Assembly: GCF_001422245.1 (NCBI RefSeq)
Contig: NZ_LMMM01000021.1
Span: 294,747-358,746, forward strand
Length of the DNA: 64,000 nt
Direction of reading: 5' to 3'
Origin: Rhizobium sp. Leaf262
Lineage (GTDB): Bacteria; Pseudomonadota; Alphaproteobacteria; Rhizobiales; Rhizobiaceae
The notes below the pieces were generated by a model. That model was given only the letters and a program-made list of their open reading frames with translations, was not told where the DNA came from and made no database searches. Numbering within the stretch: position 1 is the first letter of the stretch; each line of letters begins with the position of its first letter. Position numbers and translations under genes: made by a program. Below are positions 20,248-30,234 of the stretch, in pieces.

Positions 20248-21015
20248 ATGTTCTCGCTTCTCCGCAAATCCGTAAAATCCACCTCGCACACCAAGGCTAC
20301 GCCTTTGCAGCGGAAGGTGGATGTCGGTGACCGCAGCCTGCCCATCACCATCACGGAAAACCAGCGCGCCACCCGCATCACGCTGCGCATCGAACCGGGT
20401 GGCAAGGCGCTGAAGATGACCATTCCCTACGGGCTTCACCATCGCGAAGTGGATGACTTTCTGGAGCGGCACAATGGCTGGCTGAAAGCCAAGCTCTCCA
20501 AATTTTCAGAAGAAGGCAGTATCCGAGACGGCGGCATCATCTCCATCCGTGGCGTGGCGCATCGCATCGAACACACCGGCACATTGCGGGGCGTGATGCA
20601 GCTGACAACGAGTGCTGAAGGGGAAGCAGTTCTTCGGGTCAGCGGATTGCCGGAACATATGGGCCGACGCATCGCGACTTTTCTCAAGAAAGAAGCACGT
20701 GCCGATCTGGAAAGGCTGGTCGCTCACCATGCCAAGGCAGTCGGCAAGCCGGTTCGCTCCATTTCCATGAAGGACACGCGCAGCCGCTGGGGCTCCTGTT
20801 CTTACGAGGGAAATCTGAGCTTCTCCTGGCGCATCGTCATGGCACCGGAAAGCGTCATCGATTATCTCGCCGCCCACGAGGTCGCCCATTTGCGGGAGAT
20901 GAATCACGGGCCGAAATTCTGGACCCTGTGCGAAAAACTCTGCCCGCACACTGAAGCCTCGAAGGCATGGTTGAAACGTAATGGATCACAACTCCACGCC
21001 ATCGATTTCGACTAA
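20248..21015 (+). CDS. DUF45 (YgjP-type) zinc metallopeptidase-like protein
   Basis: 255 residues. The C-terminal third has the zinc-binding HEVAHLREMNHGPKFW (HExxH plus a downstream His), preceded by the family's DTRSRWGSCSYEGNLSFSWR. This combination defines the DUF45/YgjP (WLM-like) domain, predicted to be cytoplasmic metalloproteases with unproven substrates. The N-terminal half has a beta-rich region (RKVDVGDRSLPITITENQRA, TRITLRIEPGGK). It starts 45 bases after phaZ and is probably co-transcribed. It ends 18 bases before parS-like site 4. Confidence 0.88.
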   Translation: MFSLLRKSVKSTSHTKATPLQRKVDVGDRSLPITITENQRATRITLRIEPGGKALKMTIPYGLHHREVDDFLERHNGWLKAKLSKFSEEGSIRDGGIISIRGVAHRIEHTGTLRGVMQLTTSAEGEAVLRVSGLPEHMGRRIATFLKKEARADLERLVAHHAKAVGKPVRSISMKDTRSRWGSCSYEGNLSFSWRIVMAPESVIDYLAAHEVAHLREMNHGPKFWTLCEKLCPHTEASKAWLKRNGSQLHAIDFD

Positions 21016-21033
21016 TTCCTTTCGAAATGGTTT

Positions 21034-21049
21034 GGATTCACGTGAAACA
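21034..21049 (+). other. parS-like site 4, upstream of trpF
   Basis: GGATTCACGTGAAACA, two mismatches from the parS palindrome and containing the shared 14-base core. It is in the 103-base gap between the DUF45 gene and trpF. Confidence 0.75.
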
Positions 21050-21118
21050 TTCGCTCCATCTCTGCGCCAGTTTCGATTTGGCTCGACTCGACGCGCAATT
21101 CATGGCACCTCCCAAGCC

Positions 21119-21775
21119 ATGATACCGGAAATCAAGATTTGCGGATTGAAATCTGCTGATGCCATCGAGCGGGCCGTTCGGCGCGGTGCGAGCCATATCG
21201 GATTCATCTTTTTCGAAAAGAGCCCACGCAACATCGAGCCTGATATCGCTGGCAAGCTCGCAGACGCCGTGCGGGGCAGCGTCAAGATCGTCGCGGTGAC
21301 CGTCGATGCTGATAATGATGAGCTGGACGAAATCATCGATCTTCTGAAGCCCGACATGCTGCAGCTTCACGGAAGCGAAAGCCCGGAGCGGGTGCTCAAC
21401 GTAAAGGCTGTCTACGGACTGCCAGTCATAAAAGCGTTTTCCATTCGCGACGGCGATGATCTTGCCAAAATTGATTCCTATATAGGAATTGCCGACAAAT
21501 TTCTGTTCGATGCCAAGCCACCCAAGGGTTCCGATCTTCCCGGCGGCAATGGCGTTTCCTTCGACTGGACCTTGCTGCGCTCTCTTGACGAGGGCGTGGA
21601 TTACATGCTTTCCGGGGGATTGAACAAAGACAATATCGCTGAAGCCCTCGGTATAACCGGGGCGAGGGGAATAGATGCATCTTCCGGTGTCGAAAGCGCG
21701 CCGGGTGTCAAGAATCTGGCGATGATCGACGCATTTTTCGATGCGGTTCGATCAGCCAGACCGCAGGGAGTTTGA
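21119..21775 (+). CDS. trpF: Phosphoribosylanthranilate isomerase TrpF
   Basis: 218 residues from ATG at 21119. TrpF isomerises phosphoribosylanthranilate to CdRP in tryptophan synthesis. It is a TIM barrel: [20 protein letters not shown] carries the catalytic cysteine at the N-terminus, followed by [15 protein letters not shown], the aspartate in [13 protein letters not shown], then [22 protein letters not shown], and the phosphate site [10 protein letters not shown] and GIDASSGVE. The frame is open to 20981, but the upstream part lies in the DUF45 gene and the family starts here. No ribosome-binding site precedes it; a 31-codon ORF from 21027 overlaps it by ATGA. The stop lies just before trpB. 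Confidence 0.96.
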   Translation: MIPEIKICGLKSADAIERAVRRGASHIGFIFFEKSPRNIEPDIAGKLADAVRGSVKIVAVTVDADNDELDEIIDLLKPDMLQLHGSESPERVLNVKAVYGLPVIKAFSIRDGDDLAKIDSYIGIADKFLFDAKPPKGSDLPGGNGVSFDWTLLRSLDEGVDYMLSGGLNKDNIAEALGITGARGIDASSGVESAPGVKNLAMIDAFFDAVRSARPQGV

Positions 21776-21777
21776 GA

Positions 21778-22998
21778 GTGAACGAAACGGTGAAACCCAA
21801 TTCTTTTCGCGCCGGTCCCGATGAGGACGGTCGCTTCGGTATCTATGGAGGCCGCTTCGTTGCCGAAACGCTGATGCCGCTGATCCTGGATCTCCAGGAC
21901 CAGTGGAACAAGGCCAAGACCGATCCGCAGTTTCAGGCAGAGCTCAAGCATCTCAACACGCACTATACCGGTCGCCCGAGCCCGCTCTATTTCGCTGAAC
22001 GGCTGACGCAGGAACTGGGCGGCGCAAAGATTTATTTCAAGCGCGACGAGCTGAACCACACCGGTTCGCACAAGATCAACAATTGCCTGGGCCAGATCCT
22101 GCTCGCCAAGCGCATGGGCAAGACCCGCATCATCGCGGAAACAGGTGCCGGTCAGCATGGCGTTGCTTCCGCAACCGTGGCTGCCCGTTTCGGCATTCCA
22201 TGCGTCGTCTACATGGGTGCGACGGATGTCGAGCGCCAGGCGCCGAACGTTTTTCGTATGAAGCTTCTGGGCGCGGAGGTCATTCCGGTGAACTCCGGTC
22301 ACGGCACGCTGAAAGATGCCATGAACGAGGCTCTGCGTGATTGGGTCACCAATATCGACGACACCTACTACATGATCGGCACCGCAGCCGGACCGCATCC
22401 TTACCCGGAAATGGTCCGCGACTTCCAGTCGGTCATCGGGCACGAGGTGCGCGAACAGATGATGGCAGCCGAAGGCCGTCTCCCCGATCTGCTCGTGGCA
22501 GCGGTTGGCGGTGGTTCCAACGCCATCGGCCTGTTCCACCCGTTCCTGGATGACGCCAGCGTTAAAATCGTCGGCGTCGAAGCAGGCGGAAAAGGCCTTG
22601 AGGGCGAAGAGCACTGTGCATCTTTGACGGCAGGCTCGCCGGGCGTTCTGCACGGCAACCGCACCTATCTGCTGCAGGATAGCGATGGCCAGATCAAGGA
22701 AGGTCACTCGGTCTCCGCCGGTCTCGATTATCCCGGTATCGGCCCCGAACATTCCTGGCTGAAAGACGCGGGCCGTGTCGAATATGTGCCGATCAAGGAC
22801 AACGAAGCGCTGGATGCTTTCCAGTTGCTGACGCGAACCGAAGGCATCATTCCCGCTCTCGAGCCCGCCCATGCACTGGCCGAAGTCGTCAAGCGTGCGC
22901 CGAAGATGGATAAGGATCAGATCATCGTCATGAACCTGTGCGGCCGTGGTGACAAGGACATCTTCACCGTAGCGAAACTTCTGGAAATGGGTGCCTGA
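21778..22998 (+). CDS. trpB: Tryptophan synthase beta chain
   Basis: 406 residues from GTG at 21778. TrpB condenses indole and serine to tryptophan with [23 protein letters not shown] holds the PLP lysine, [11 protein letters not shown] is the cofactor-gate segment, and VGGGSNAIG binds the PLP phosphate. AAAGPHPYP and GRGDKD are also conserved. A TTG at 21772 overlaps the trpF stop, but the AGGGAG at 21765 is 7 bases before the GTG and only 1 before the TTG, so GTG was chosen. It is followed 2 bases later by trpA. Confidence 0.98.
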   Translation: MNETVKPNSFRAGPDEDGRFGIYGGRFVAETLMPLILDLQDQWNKAKTDPQFQAELKHLNTHYTGRPSPLYFAERLTQELGGAKIYFKRDELNHTGSHKINNCLGQILLAKRMGKTRIIAETGAGQHGVASATVAARFGIPCVVYMGATDVERQAPNVFRMKLLGAEVIPVNSGHGTLKDAMNEALRDWVTNIDDTYYMIGTAAGPHPYPEMVRDFQSVIGHEVREQMMAAEGRLPDLLVAAVGGGSNAIGLFHPFLDDASVKIVGVEAGGKGLEGEEHCASLTAGSPGVLHGNRTYLLQDSDGQIKEGHSVSAGLDYPGIGPEHSWLKDAGRVEYVPIKDNEALDAFQLLTRTEGIIPALEPAHALAEVVKRAPKMDKDQIIVMNLCGRGDKDIFTVAKLLEMGA

Positions 22999-23000
22999 AC

Positions 23001-23840
23001 ATGACTGCACGTATGGACAAGCGCTTTGCTGATCTGCGCGCTGAAAACCGCCCAGCTCTGATCACCTATTTCATGGGCGGCGACCCGGATTTCGAAACAT
23101 CGCTCGGCATCATGAAAGCCTTGCCGGAAGCCGGTGCCGACGTGATCGAGCTCGGTATGCCGTTTTCCGACCCGATGGCCGATGGCCCGGCCATTCAGAT
23201 GGCCGGTCAGCGCGCGCTGAAAGCTGGACAGACTCTGAAGACGACGATCGATCTGGCGCGTCAGTTCCGCAAGGGAGATGATGCAACACCGATCGTGCTG
23301 ATGGGATATTACAATCCCATCTATATATACGGCGTCGAAACATTTCTGGATGAGGCTCTGGCCGCAGGCATCGACGGTCTGATCGTCGTTGATCTTCCGC
23401 CCGAAATGGACGATGAGCTTTGCGTTCCGGCGCTTGAGCGCGGCATCAACTTCATTCGTCTGGCCACCCCGACGACGGATGAAAAGCGCCTGCCGGCGGT
23501 TCTGAAAAACACATCGGGCTTCGTTTATTACGTCTCGATGAACGGCATCACCGGTTCGGCCTTGCCCGATCCATCAACGATATCAGGCGCTGTCGGTCGC
23601 ATCAAATCCCATACCGGCCTTCCGGTCTGTGTCGGCTTCGGCGTCAAGACGGCGGATCACGCCCGCGCAATCGGTGCTGTGGCCGATGGTGTGGTGGTGG
23701 GGTCTGCCATCGTCAACCAGATCGCCGGCAGCCTGACCAAGGATGGTAAGGCCACCAATGACACTGTCCCCTCCGTGACAACACTGGTAAAGGGACTTTC
23801 AACGGGCGTGCGTGCATCGCGCCTTGCCGCTGCCGAATAA
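23001..23840 (+). CDS. trpA: Tryptophan synthase alpha chain
   Basis: 279 residues. TrpA cleaves indole-3-glycerol phosphate and channels indole to TrpB. It is a TIM barrel with catalytic glutamate and aspartate in [19 protein letters not shown] (about residues 47-65). [21 protein letters not shown] and the phosphate-binding [15 protein letters not shown] and VVGSAIV are present. It begins 2 bases after trpB, so translation is likely coupled. Confidence 0.98.
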   Translation: MTARMDKRFADLRAENRPALITYFMGGDPDFETSLGIMKALPEAGADVIELGMPFSDPMADGPAIQMAGQRALKAGQTLKTTIDLARQFRKGDDATPIVLMGYYNPIYIYGVETFLDEALAAGIDGLIVVDLPPEMDDELCVPALERGINFIRLATPTTDEKRLPAVLKNTSGFVYYVSMNGITGSALPDPSTISGAVGRIKSHTGLPVCVGFGVKTADHARAIGAVADGVVVGSAIVNQIAGSLTKDGKATNDTVPSVTTLVKGLSTGVRASRLAAAE

Positions 23841-23877
23841 GTTATCGGTTCAGCGCAGATAGTCAGGAGTATTAAAC

Positions 23878-24771
23878 GTGAACTGGATCACCAACTACGT
23901 ACGGCCCCGGATCAACTCCATGCTTGGCCGCCGCGAGACGCCGGAAAACCTCTGGATCAAGTGCCCGGAAACGGGCGAGATGGTTTTTCACAAGGATCTG
24001 GAAGAAAACAAGTGGGTCATTCCCGCTTCCGGTTTCCATATGAAGATGCCTGCCAAAGCACGCCTTGAAGACCTCTTCGATGGTGGCGTCTATGAGGCGT
24101 TGCAGCAGCCGAAGGTGGCTCAGGACCCGCTGAAGTTCCGCGATTCCAAGAAATACACCGACCGTCTGCGCGACAGCCGCGTGAAGACGGAGCAGGAAGA
24201 CACGATCCTTGCAGGTGTTGGCAAGCTCAAGGGCCTGAAGATCGTCGCCATCGTGCACGAGTTCCAGTTCATGGGCGGCTCGCTCGGCATCGCCGCAGGT
24301 GAGGCTATCGTCAAGGCATTCGATCGCGCCATTTCCGAGCGTTGCCCGGTGGTGATGTTCCCGGCCTCGGGTGGCGCGCGCATGCAGGAAGGCATCCTGT
24401 CGTTGATGCAGCTGCCGCGCACAACTGTTGCCGTCAATATGCTCAAAGAGGCTGGCATGCCTTACATCGTCGTGCTCACCAACCCGACAACGGGTGGTGT
24501 AACGGCATCTTACGCGATGCTGGGCGATGTTCACATTGCCGAACCGGGCGCGGAAATCTGCTTTGCGGGCAAGCGCGTGATCGAACAGACGATCCGCGAA
24601 AAGCTGCCTGAAGGCTTCCAGACATCGGAATATCTGCTGGATCACGGCATGGTCGACATGGTCGTGGATCGGCGTGAAATTCCCGATACGCTGGCCAGCC
24701 TGTTGAAGATCATGACGAAGGCACCAGCCAATACGTCAACGGAAGTCCTGCCACTGGCAGCGTCCGCCTGA
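23878..24771 (+). CDS. accD: Acetyl-CoA carboxylase carboxyltransferase subunit beta
   Basis: 297 residues from GTG. AccD with AccA transfers the carboxyl group from biotin to acetyl-CoA. The carboxyltransferase core ([20 protein letters not shown], then [20 protein letters not shown]) is typical. The N-terminus has [20 protein letters not shown] with a single cysteine, so the Cys4 zinc ribbon of E. coli AccD is not present. AGGAGT lies 7 bases before the GTG. accD and folC following trpA is a frequent bacterial order. Confidence 0.97.
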   Translation: MNWITNYVRPRINSMLGRRETPENLWIKCPETGEMVFHKDLEENKWVIPASGFHMKMPAKARLEDLFDGGVYEALQQPKVAQDPLKFRDSKKYTDRLRDSRVKTEQEDTILAGVGKLKGLKIVAIVHEFQFMGGSLGIAAGEAIVKAFDRAISERCPVVMFPASGGARMQEGILSLMQLPRTTVAVNMLKEAGMPYIVVLTNPTTGGVTASYAMLGDVHIAEPGAEICFAGKRVIEQTIREKLPEGFQTSEYLLDHGMVDMVVDRREIPDTLASLLKIMTKAPANTSTEVLPLAASA

Positions 24772-24802
24772 CGTCTATCGTGACTGGGCTCTGGAGGGGC
24801 CG

Positions 24803-26161
24803 ATGACGGATATGACTATGACGACGCCCGCCCACAGCGAGGCAGAACGGATCATCGAACAGCTCCTGGGGCTACACCCCAAGGGCTTCGATCTCTCGCT
24901 GGACCGCATCACCCGCCTTCTGGAAAAGCTTGGCAATCCGCAGAAGAGATTGCCGCCTGTCATCCATGTGGCGGGCACCAACGGCAAGGGCTCGGTTACG
25001 GCTTTCAGCCGCGCGCTACTGGAAGCGGCGGGTCTTGGCGTTCACGTCCATACCTCTCCGCATCTGGTCAACTGGTACGAGCGCTACCGCCTTGGCATCC
25101 GTGGCGAAAAGGGCCGCTATGTCGAAGACGCGGTTTTGGCAAATGCGCTGGAGCGCGTAGCCGCTGCCAATGACGGGCAGATGATTACGGTCTTTGAAAT
25201 CCTCACAGCCGTCACCTTCGTTCTGTTTGCCGAACATCCAGCCGATGCCGCCATCATCGAGGTGGGCCTTGGCGGACGCTTCGATGCCACCAATGTCATT
25301 GCCGACCCGGCCGTGTCGATCATCATGCCGATTTCGCTCGACCACCAGGCCTATCTCGGCGACAGCGTCGAATTGATTGCGGCGGAAAAGGCCGGGATCA
25401 TGAAGGCGGGAGCACCTGTCGTCATCGGACATCAGGAATTTGATGCCGCGCTCGATGTGTTGGTGCACACCGCAGAGCGCCTGAAATGCCCGACAGCCGT
25501 ATATGGGCAGGATTACTCCGCGCACGAAGAGTTCGGGCGAATGGTCTATCAGGATGAGTTCAGCCTGGTGGACACAGCACTGCCACGTCTTCCCGGTCGC
25601 CACCAGCTTGCCAACGCCGCTGCCGCCATCCGCGCCGTCAAGGCCGCAGGCTTCGAGGTCACGGATCGGATGATCGAAAAGGCGATGGCCTCGGTCGAGT
25701 GGCCGGGCCGTCTGCAACGCATCACCACAGGCAAGATCGTTGAACTCGCTCCACCTGGCTCGGAAATCTGGATCGACGGCGGCCATAATCCCGGTGCCGG
25801 TGAGGTGATTGCCGAAGCCATGGCCGGTTTCGAGGAGAAGCAGGCGCGTCCGCTGTTTCTGATTGCGGGTATGATCAACACCAAGGATCAGGTCGGCTAT
25901 TTCAAGGCTTTTGCCGATATCGCGCAATATGTCTTCACGGTGCCAATCCACGGCACGGATGCCGCCATCGACCCGGTGGTGCTGGCTCATGCCGTTTTCG
26001 ATGCCGGACTGGTCGCCGCGCCGACATCGTCCATCGAGGAAGCGCTGGAGGAACTGACAAAACGTCTCGCACCGGGAAAACCTGCGCCACGGATTTTAAT
26101 CGGCGGGTCGCTCTATCTGGCAGGCAATGCGCTGGCGTTGAACGGCACGGTTCCGAAGTAG
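24803..26161 (+). CDS. folC: Folylpolyglutamate synthase / dihydrofolate synthase
   Basis: 452 residues. FolC adds glutamate to dihydropteroate and/or folates using ATP. The Mur-ligase-type P-loop HVAGTNGKGSVTAFSRALLE (about residues 55-74) is followed by HTSPHLVNWYERYRLG. GLGGRFDATNV and LDHQAYLG belong to the central domain, and the ligase C-terminal domain begins near WPGRLQR, with IDGGHNPGAGE. The ATG at 24803 follows GGAGG. It ends at a bidirectional terminator shared with the convergent trxA. Confidence 0.97.
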   Translation: MTDMTMTTPAHSEAERIIEQLLGLHPKGFDLSLDRITRLLEKLGNPQKRLPPVIHVAGTNGKGSVTAFSRALLEAAGLGVHVHTSPHLVNWYERYRLGIRGEKGRYVEDAVLANALERVAAANDGQMITVFEILTAVTFVLFAEHPADAAIIEVGLGGRFDATNVIADPAVSIIMPISLDHQAYLGDSVELIAAEKAGIMKAGAPVVIGHQEFDAALDVLVHTAERLKCPTAVYGQDYSAHEEFGRMVYQDEFSLVDTALPRLPGRHQLANAAAAIRAVKAAGFEVTDRMIEKAMASVEWPGRLQRITTGKIVELAPPGSEIWIDGGHNPGAGEVIAEAMAGFEEKQARPLFLIAGMINTKDQVGYFKAFADIAQYVFTVPIHGTDAAIDPVVLAHAVFDAGLVAAPTSSIEEALEELTKRLAPGKPAPRILIGGSLYLAGNALALNGTVPK

Positions 26162-26231
26162 CCATTCCTCCGTCACGCGTCAGACGCTGCAATCGGATTG
26201 CGGTTTAAGACCGGAATGACGGGCAAATAAA

Positions 26232-26257
26232 AAAGCCTCGGAGCGATCCGAGGCTTT
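26232..26257. terminator. Bidirectional terminator between folC and trxA
   Basis: AAAGCCTCGG pairs perfectly with CCGAGGCTTT around a 6-base loop, with an A-run on one side and T-rich sequence on the other. It sits between convergent genes. Confidence 0.85.
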
Positions 26258-26279
26258 ACTCATTCTCTATGACACTCAA

Positions 26280-26600
26280 TCAAGCGGCGCTGGAAATCCA
26301 GGCCGAGAGCGCAGTCTTGGGCGCTGCGCCGACCTTGATGTCTGCCACTTCACCACCCTTGAACATGGCAAGCGTGGGGATCGAGCGAACGCCGAACTGG
26401 GCAGCCAGTTCTGGGTTTTCGTCGATATTGAGCTTCACGACCTTGACCTTGCCGGCCAGTTCGGTGGAAATTTCTTCGAGGCTCGGGGCAATCATCTTGC
26501 ACGGGCCACACCATTCAGCCCAGAAATCAACGACGACGGGCTCGGCGGAATCAAGAACTTCGGACTGGAAGTTGGAGGTATCGACTTTCACGGTAGCCAT
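26280..26600 (-). CDS. trxA: Thioredoxin TrxA
   Basis: 106 residues. Thioredoxin is the main cytoplasmic disulphide reductant. [17 protein letters not shown] holds the active-site WCGPC, and [12 protein letters not shown] contains the cis-proline. The frame is open to 26717, but MATVKV at 26600 is preceded by AAGGAG and is the family start. It follows addA by 76 bases on the same strand. Confidence 0.98.
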   Translation of the reverse strand: MATVKVDTSNFQSEVLDSAEPVVVDFWAEWCGPCKMIAPSLEEISTELAGKVKVVKLNIDENPELAAQFGVRSIPTLAMFKGGEVADIKVGAAPKTALSAWISSAA

Positions 26601-26676
26601 GGATGGCTCTCCTTTCGGTGTCTCTTGGTTGACTAGAATGTGATGCCGATGCCCGGCAATTTCAATGTCCGGTATC

Positions 26677-29600
26677 TCACTTTGTCTCGATTGCAGCAAG
26701 GGCAGCCGATAAAGCATCGTCGCTGAGCGTCACGAAGGATGCGTTTTCCGTGTAAACCAACGCGCAGGTAAAGCTCTTGCCCGGGTAGAGCGGTGCCAGA
26801 ATGCTTTTGTAGATCGCAAGCTGCGCCTTGTGTGCATGGGAGATTTCCGCCTCGCTTGCAGGCGGCACGCGGTTGGTCTTGTAATCCACCAGAATGACGC
26901 GGTCACCTTCCACAGCCAGCCGGTCGATGCGGCCCGAGACGGCGTAGTCCCTTGTGCCCAGCCGCAGGGTGCCCATGATGGAGATTTCCGCACGGCTATT
27001 GGCGGAAAAGGCGGGTTGCAGCGCGGGTTCCGACAGCACCGCGAGCGTCGAGCGGATCAGCTTTTCGCGTTCCTTGTCCGGCCAGAATCTAGCAGCACGC
27101 TCAGCATAGCGGCGGGCGGCATCTTCGCGCTGATCCGGGGGATAGTCCGGCAGGGTTTGCAGCATACGGTGGACAAGCCGACCGCGTTGCAGGGCAAGGC
27201 CAGACGATACTTCCTGCTTGGCAAACAGCGGAGAGGTGACCAGCAAATCTTCGGAGCCATCATCGATAATGGTTCCCGCACCGGATGGGCTGAGCGGACG
27301 CGGCAGGGCCGGTGGCGGCGGCAGGGGCTGCATTAGCGAGGGTGGCAAAACATCTCGCACTACAGGCGGTGGCGGTTCTGTCTGGGTGATGGCTTTGACG
27401 TCGCGCTGGGTGGAGTGCCACAATAACCCGTCCCATTCCTCGCCACCGGCGGAAAATGTCTGGCGTCTGCTGCGGTTCTCATCTGCGGCAAGCGAGCGGG
27501 CAATCATGGCATGCCAGCAATCCGGGTTTTCCCGAGGACCGCGGTAACCACAGACGATTAGATGATCGGCCGCACGCGTCATCGCGACGTAGAGAAGGCG
27601 GCGATATTCCTGCTCGGCGGAAAGCTTGAGACGGTCTTCGTCTTTCGACACCAGCGTGTTGTCGAAACCCTTGCCCGGCAGCCAGACCGGCAGCGATTTA
27701 TCATGGCTTTCTATGAAACGCAGCTTAGGCAAGTGGCTGTGAATAAAGGCCTTGGAGCCACCATCCACGAGAAAAACAACAGGCGCTTCCAAGCCCTTGG
27801 AGGCATGCACGGTCATGATGCGGACTTCGCCGCGTTCCTTGTCCTGCTCGCGCTTGATCTCCGGTGCGTCGGTTTCCATGACAGAAATGAAGGATTGTAG
27901 GCCGGGCAGGCCGGTTTTTTCGTGATCCAGCGCGAAGGACAGGAATTCGTCCAGAACGTCGCTGGCCTCATTGCCCAGCCGACCCAGAAATTTGGCGCGG
28001 CCTTCATGTAGGGTCAAAACGGCGGCGAAGAAATCATGGATCGTGCTGGTTTTCGACAGCGTGATGAAGTGCAGCAGCTGCGCGACCGAGGCGGCGAACT
28101 GGCGTCCTTCCGGCTGCGCGGAGATCGTCTGCACATGATGCCACACACTGGTATCTGGCGGACGCTTTGCGGCGACTTCGAAAATGTCGTCTTCCGAGTG
28201 GTTGAAGAGTGGACTTTTTAGAAGTGCCGAGAGCGAAAGATCGTCTTCCGGCAATAGCACGAAACGGCCAAGCGCCAGCAAATCCTGAATGGCGATGTGG
28301 TCGGTCAGACGCAGACGGTCGGCACCGGCGACGGGAATGTTCTTGCGCTGCTTCAGTTCGCGGGTTAGCGCATTGACGAAGGCGTGACGTTTTCGAACCA
28401 GAACGAGAATATCGCCCGCCTCGATGGTGCGCTCTACGCCCTTCTCCACCACCGTTTCCGTGCCGATCATCTCCGCAATGCGCGCGACGATGCGGCGTGC
28501 GACGATGGCGGGCGGGGCACTTTCGCGCAGCGCATCGAAAGGGGCCGTCCAGTCCTCGTCATTGTCCACCGGCTCGGCGGCAATCATGTCCCAGAGTTCG
28601 ACCGTGCCGGCCTGTCCGTGGCGGTTGGAGCGGTGTTCGACGGGTTCTCTTTCGGCGCTCAGGCCTTCCGCATGTTCGGGCAGGGAAAAGACCTGATCGA
28701 CGGCGGCAAGAACATCCGCCGTGGACCGAAATGAAAGAGGCAGGCGTACGGAATGGAATGTTTGCTCCACGGCTTTGACGCGCTGCTGTGTTTCCCGGCT
28801 TTCCTGCGAAAACCGTTCCGGTCGTGCGCCCTGAAACGAATAGATCGACTGCTTCTCGTCGCCCACGGCAAAGACCGTGCGCCGACCCTCGCGGGCGGTT
28901 TCACCGTGAAAGAAATCGGCGGCCAGTGACTGGATGATGGACCACTGCACCGGGCTCGTATCCTGCGCCTCATCCACCAGAATGTGGTCGATGCCCTGAT
29001 CGAGCTTGTAGTGAACCCATGCGCCTGCGGTATCGCGGTTGAGGAGCGTTGCGGCTCGTTCGATCAGATCCTCGAAATCCAGCTGGCTGCGCTGCTTCTT
29101 CAAATCCTCGAAATCGCCGATCAAACGCTCTGCGAGCGTCAGCGCATGTCTGGTCGCTTCCAGCATACGGATGGTGCGGTAACGATCCCGGCAGGCCACG
29201 ACATGGGCGCGGGCGGCAGTCAGGTCATCCAGCAGGGCAGGGGCGGATGTCTGCATGGCCTTATTGATCACATAAGCATCGGACTTCGGTGCACCTTGCG
29301 ATGTCAGAAGTGCTGCCTCGATGAACTCGACTCGCTTGAAGACATCCGTGGCACGCGCGGCTTCGCGCAACGCATAGGCGACATCAATGACGCGCGATCC
29401 ACCGATTTCATCCGCCAAGGTAAGATAAGTATCCATCGACAGGCCGGAAAGACCGGGCAGTGGCCAATAAGCCGTCGCTGCCGTCTCTTCCGTTTCCTGC
29501 GGGCCAATGCCCGCCTTGGCGCGAAGGGCAGTATCAATGTCGCCGCTCTGACTTGCCTGTTCGAGAAAGCCTCTGATAGCATTGCGGTTCGCAACAATGG

Positions 29601-30234
29601 CGCTGAGCAGGGCTTCGAGCCCGGTCTCGTCGGCGATATCGAGAACATAAGCGAGCGCCTGCGCCAGTGGCTTGTCGTTCTCCATGGAGACGGCGGTCAA
29701 CAGCGTGCGGCGTGCCTCGGCCAGAAGCGTGCTCGCGGCCCGGTCATCCAGTACCGAGAAATGCCCGGCGACATTGGCTTCCAACGGAAATTGATGCAGC
29801 AACGCCTCGCAAAAGGCGTGAATGGTCTGAATTTTCAGGCCACCCGGTGTTTCCAGCGCTTTGGCAAACAGCCGCCGTGCTTCCTTGAGCTTGATGAGAT
29901 CGGGCACGCGACCTTCGATGGCGGTGATGCGATCGCTCAAGTCTGCGTTGGACAGCGTCGCCCAGTCTGCCAGCCTGTCGAACACGCGGCTCGACATTTC
30001 CGAGGCTGCCGCCTTCGTATAGGTCAGACACAGAATGGCAGATGGGCGACAACCGGCCAGAAGCAGGCGTATCACCCGCTGCGTCAAAACGTGAGTCTTG
30101 CCGGAGCCGGCATTGGCCGACACCCAGGCGGAACTGGCCGGGTCCGAGGCGCGGGTCTGCTGCGCACTTGTCCAGTCGATCCAGCTTTTTGGATCGTCCT
30201 GCTCTGGGCCGTGGTCTGTGATATCATTCAGCAT
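26677..30234 (-). CDS. addA: Double-strand break repair helicase AddA
   Basis: About 1185 residues from ATG at 30234. AddA is the UvrD-type helicase and nuclease subunit of AddAB, the RecBCD counterpart that resects double-strand breaks to load RecA. Helicase motif I is [20 protein letters not shown] near residue 43, and [19 protein letters not shown] and [19 protein letters not shown] are motifs II and [23 protein letters not shown] and [11 protein letters not shown] follow. The C-terminal nuclease domain carries [20 protein letters not shown]. The frame extends to 30300, but GGGAG lies 6 bases before the ATG at 30234. It overlaps addB by 11 bases. Confidence 0.97.
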   Translation of the reverse strand: MLNDITDHGPEQDDPKSWIDWTSAQQTRASDPASSAWVSANAGSGKTHVLTQRVIRLLLAGCRPSAILCLTYTKAAASEMSSRVFDRLADWATLSNADLSDRITAIEGRVPDLIKLKEARRLFAKALETPGGLKIQTIHAFCEALLHQFPLEANVAGHFSVLDDRAASTLLAEARRTLLTAVSMENDKPLAQALAYVLDIADETGLEALLSAIVANRNAIRGFLEQASQSGDIDTALRAKAGIGPQETEETAATAYWPLPGLSGLSMDTYLTLADEIGGSRVIDVAYALREAARATDVFKRVEFIEAALLTSQGAPKSDAYVINKAMQTSAPALLDDLTAARAHVVACRDRYRTIRMLEATRHALTLAERLIGDFEDLKKQRSQLDFEDLIERAATLLNRDTAGAWVHYKLDQGIDHILVDEAQDTSPVQWSIIQSLAADFFHGETAREGRRTVFAVGDEKQSIYSFQGARPERFSQESRETQQRVKAVEQTFHSVRLPLSFRSTADVLAAVDQVFSLPEHAEGLSAEREPVEHRSNRHGQAGTVELWDMIAAEPVDNDEDWTAPFDALRESAPPAIVARRIVARIAEMIGTETVVEKGVERTIEAGDILVLVRKRHAFVNALTRELKQRKNIPVAGADRLRLTDHIAIQDLLALGRFVLLPEDDLSLSALLKSPLFNHSEDDIFEVAAKRPPDTSVWHHVQTISAQPEGRQFAASVAQLLHFITLSKTSTIHDFFAAVLTLHEGRAKFLGRLGNEASDVLDEFLSFALDHEKTGLPGLQSFISVMETDAPEIKREQDKERGEVRIMTVHASKGLEAPVVFLVDGGSKAFIHSHLPKLRFIESHDKSLPVWLPGKGFDNTLVSKDEDRLKLSAEQEYRRLLYVAMTRAADHLIVCGYRGPRENPDCWHAMIARSLAADENRSRRQTFSAGGEEWDGLLWHSTQRDVKAITQTEPPPPVVRDVLPPSLMQPLPPPPALPRPLSPSGAGTIIDDGSEDLLVTSPLFAKQEVSSGLALQRGRLVHRMLQTLPDYPPDQREDAARRYAERAARFWPDKEREKLIRSTLAVLSEPALQPAFSANSRAEISIMGTLRLGTRDYAVSGRIDRLAVEGDRVILVDYKTNRVPPASEAEISHAHKAQLAIYKSILAPLYPGKSFTCALVYTENASFVTLSDDALSAALAAIETK

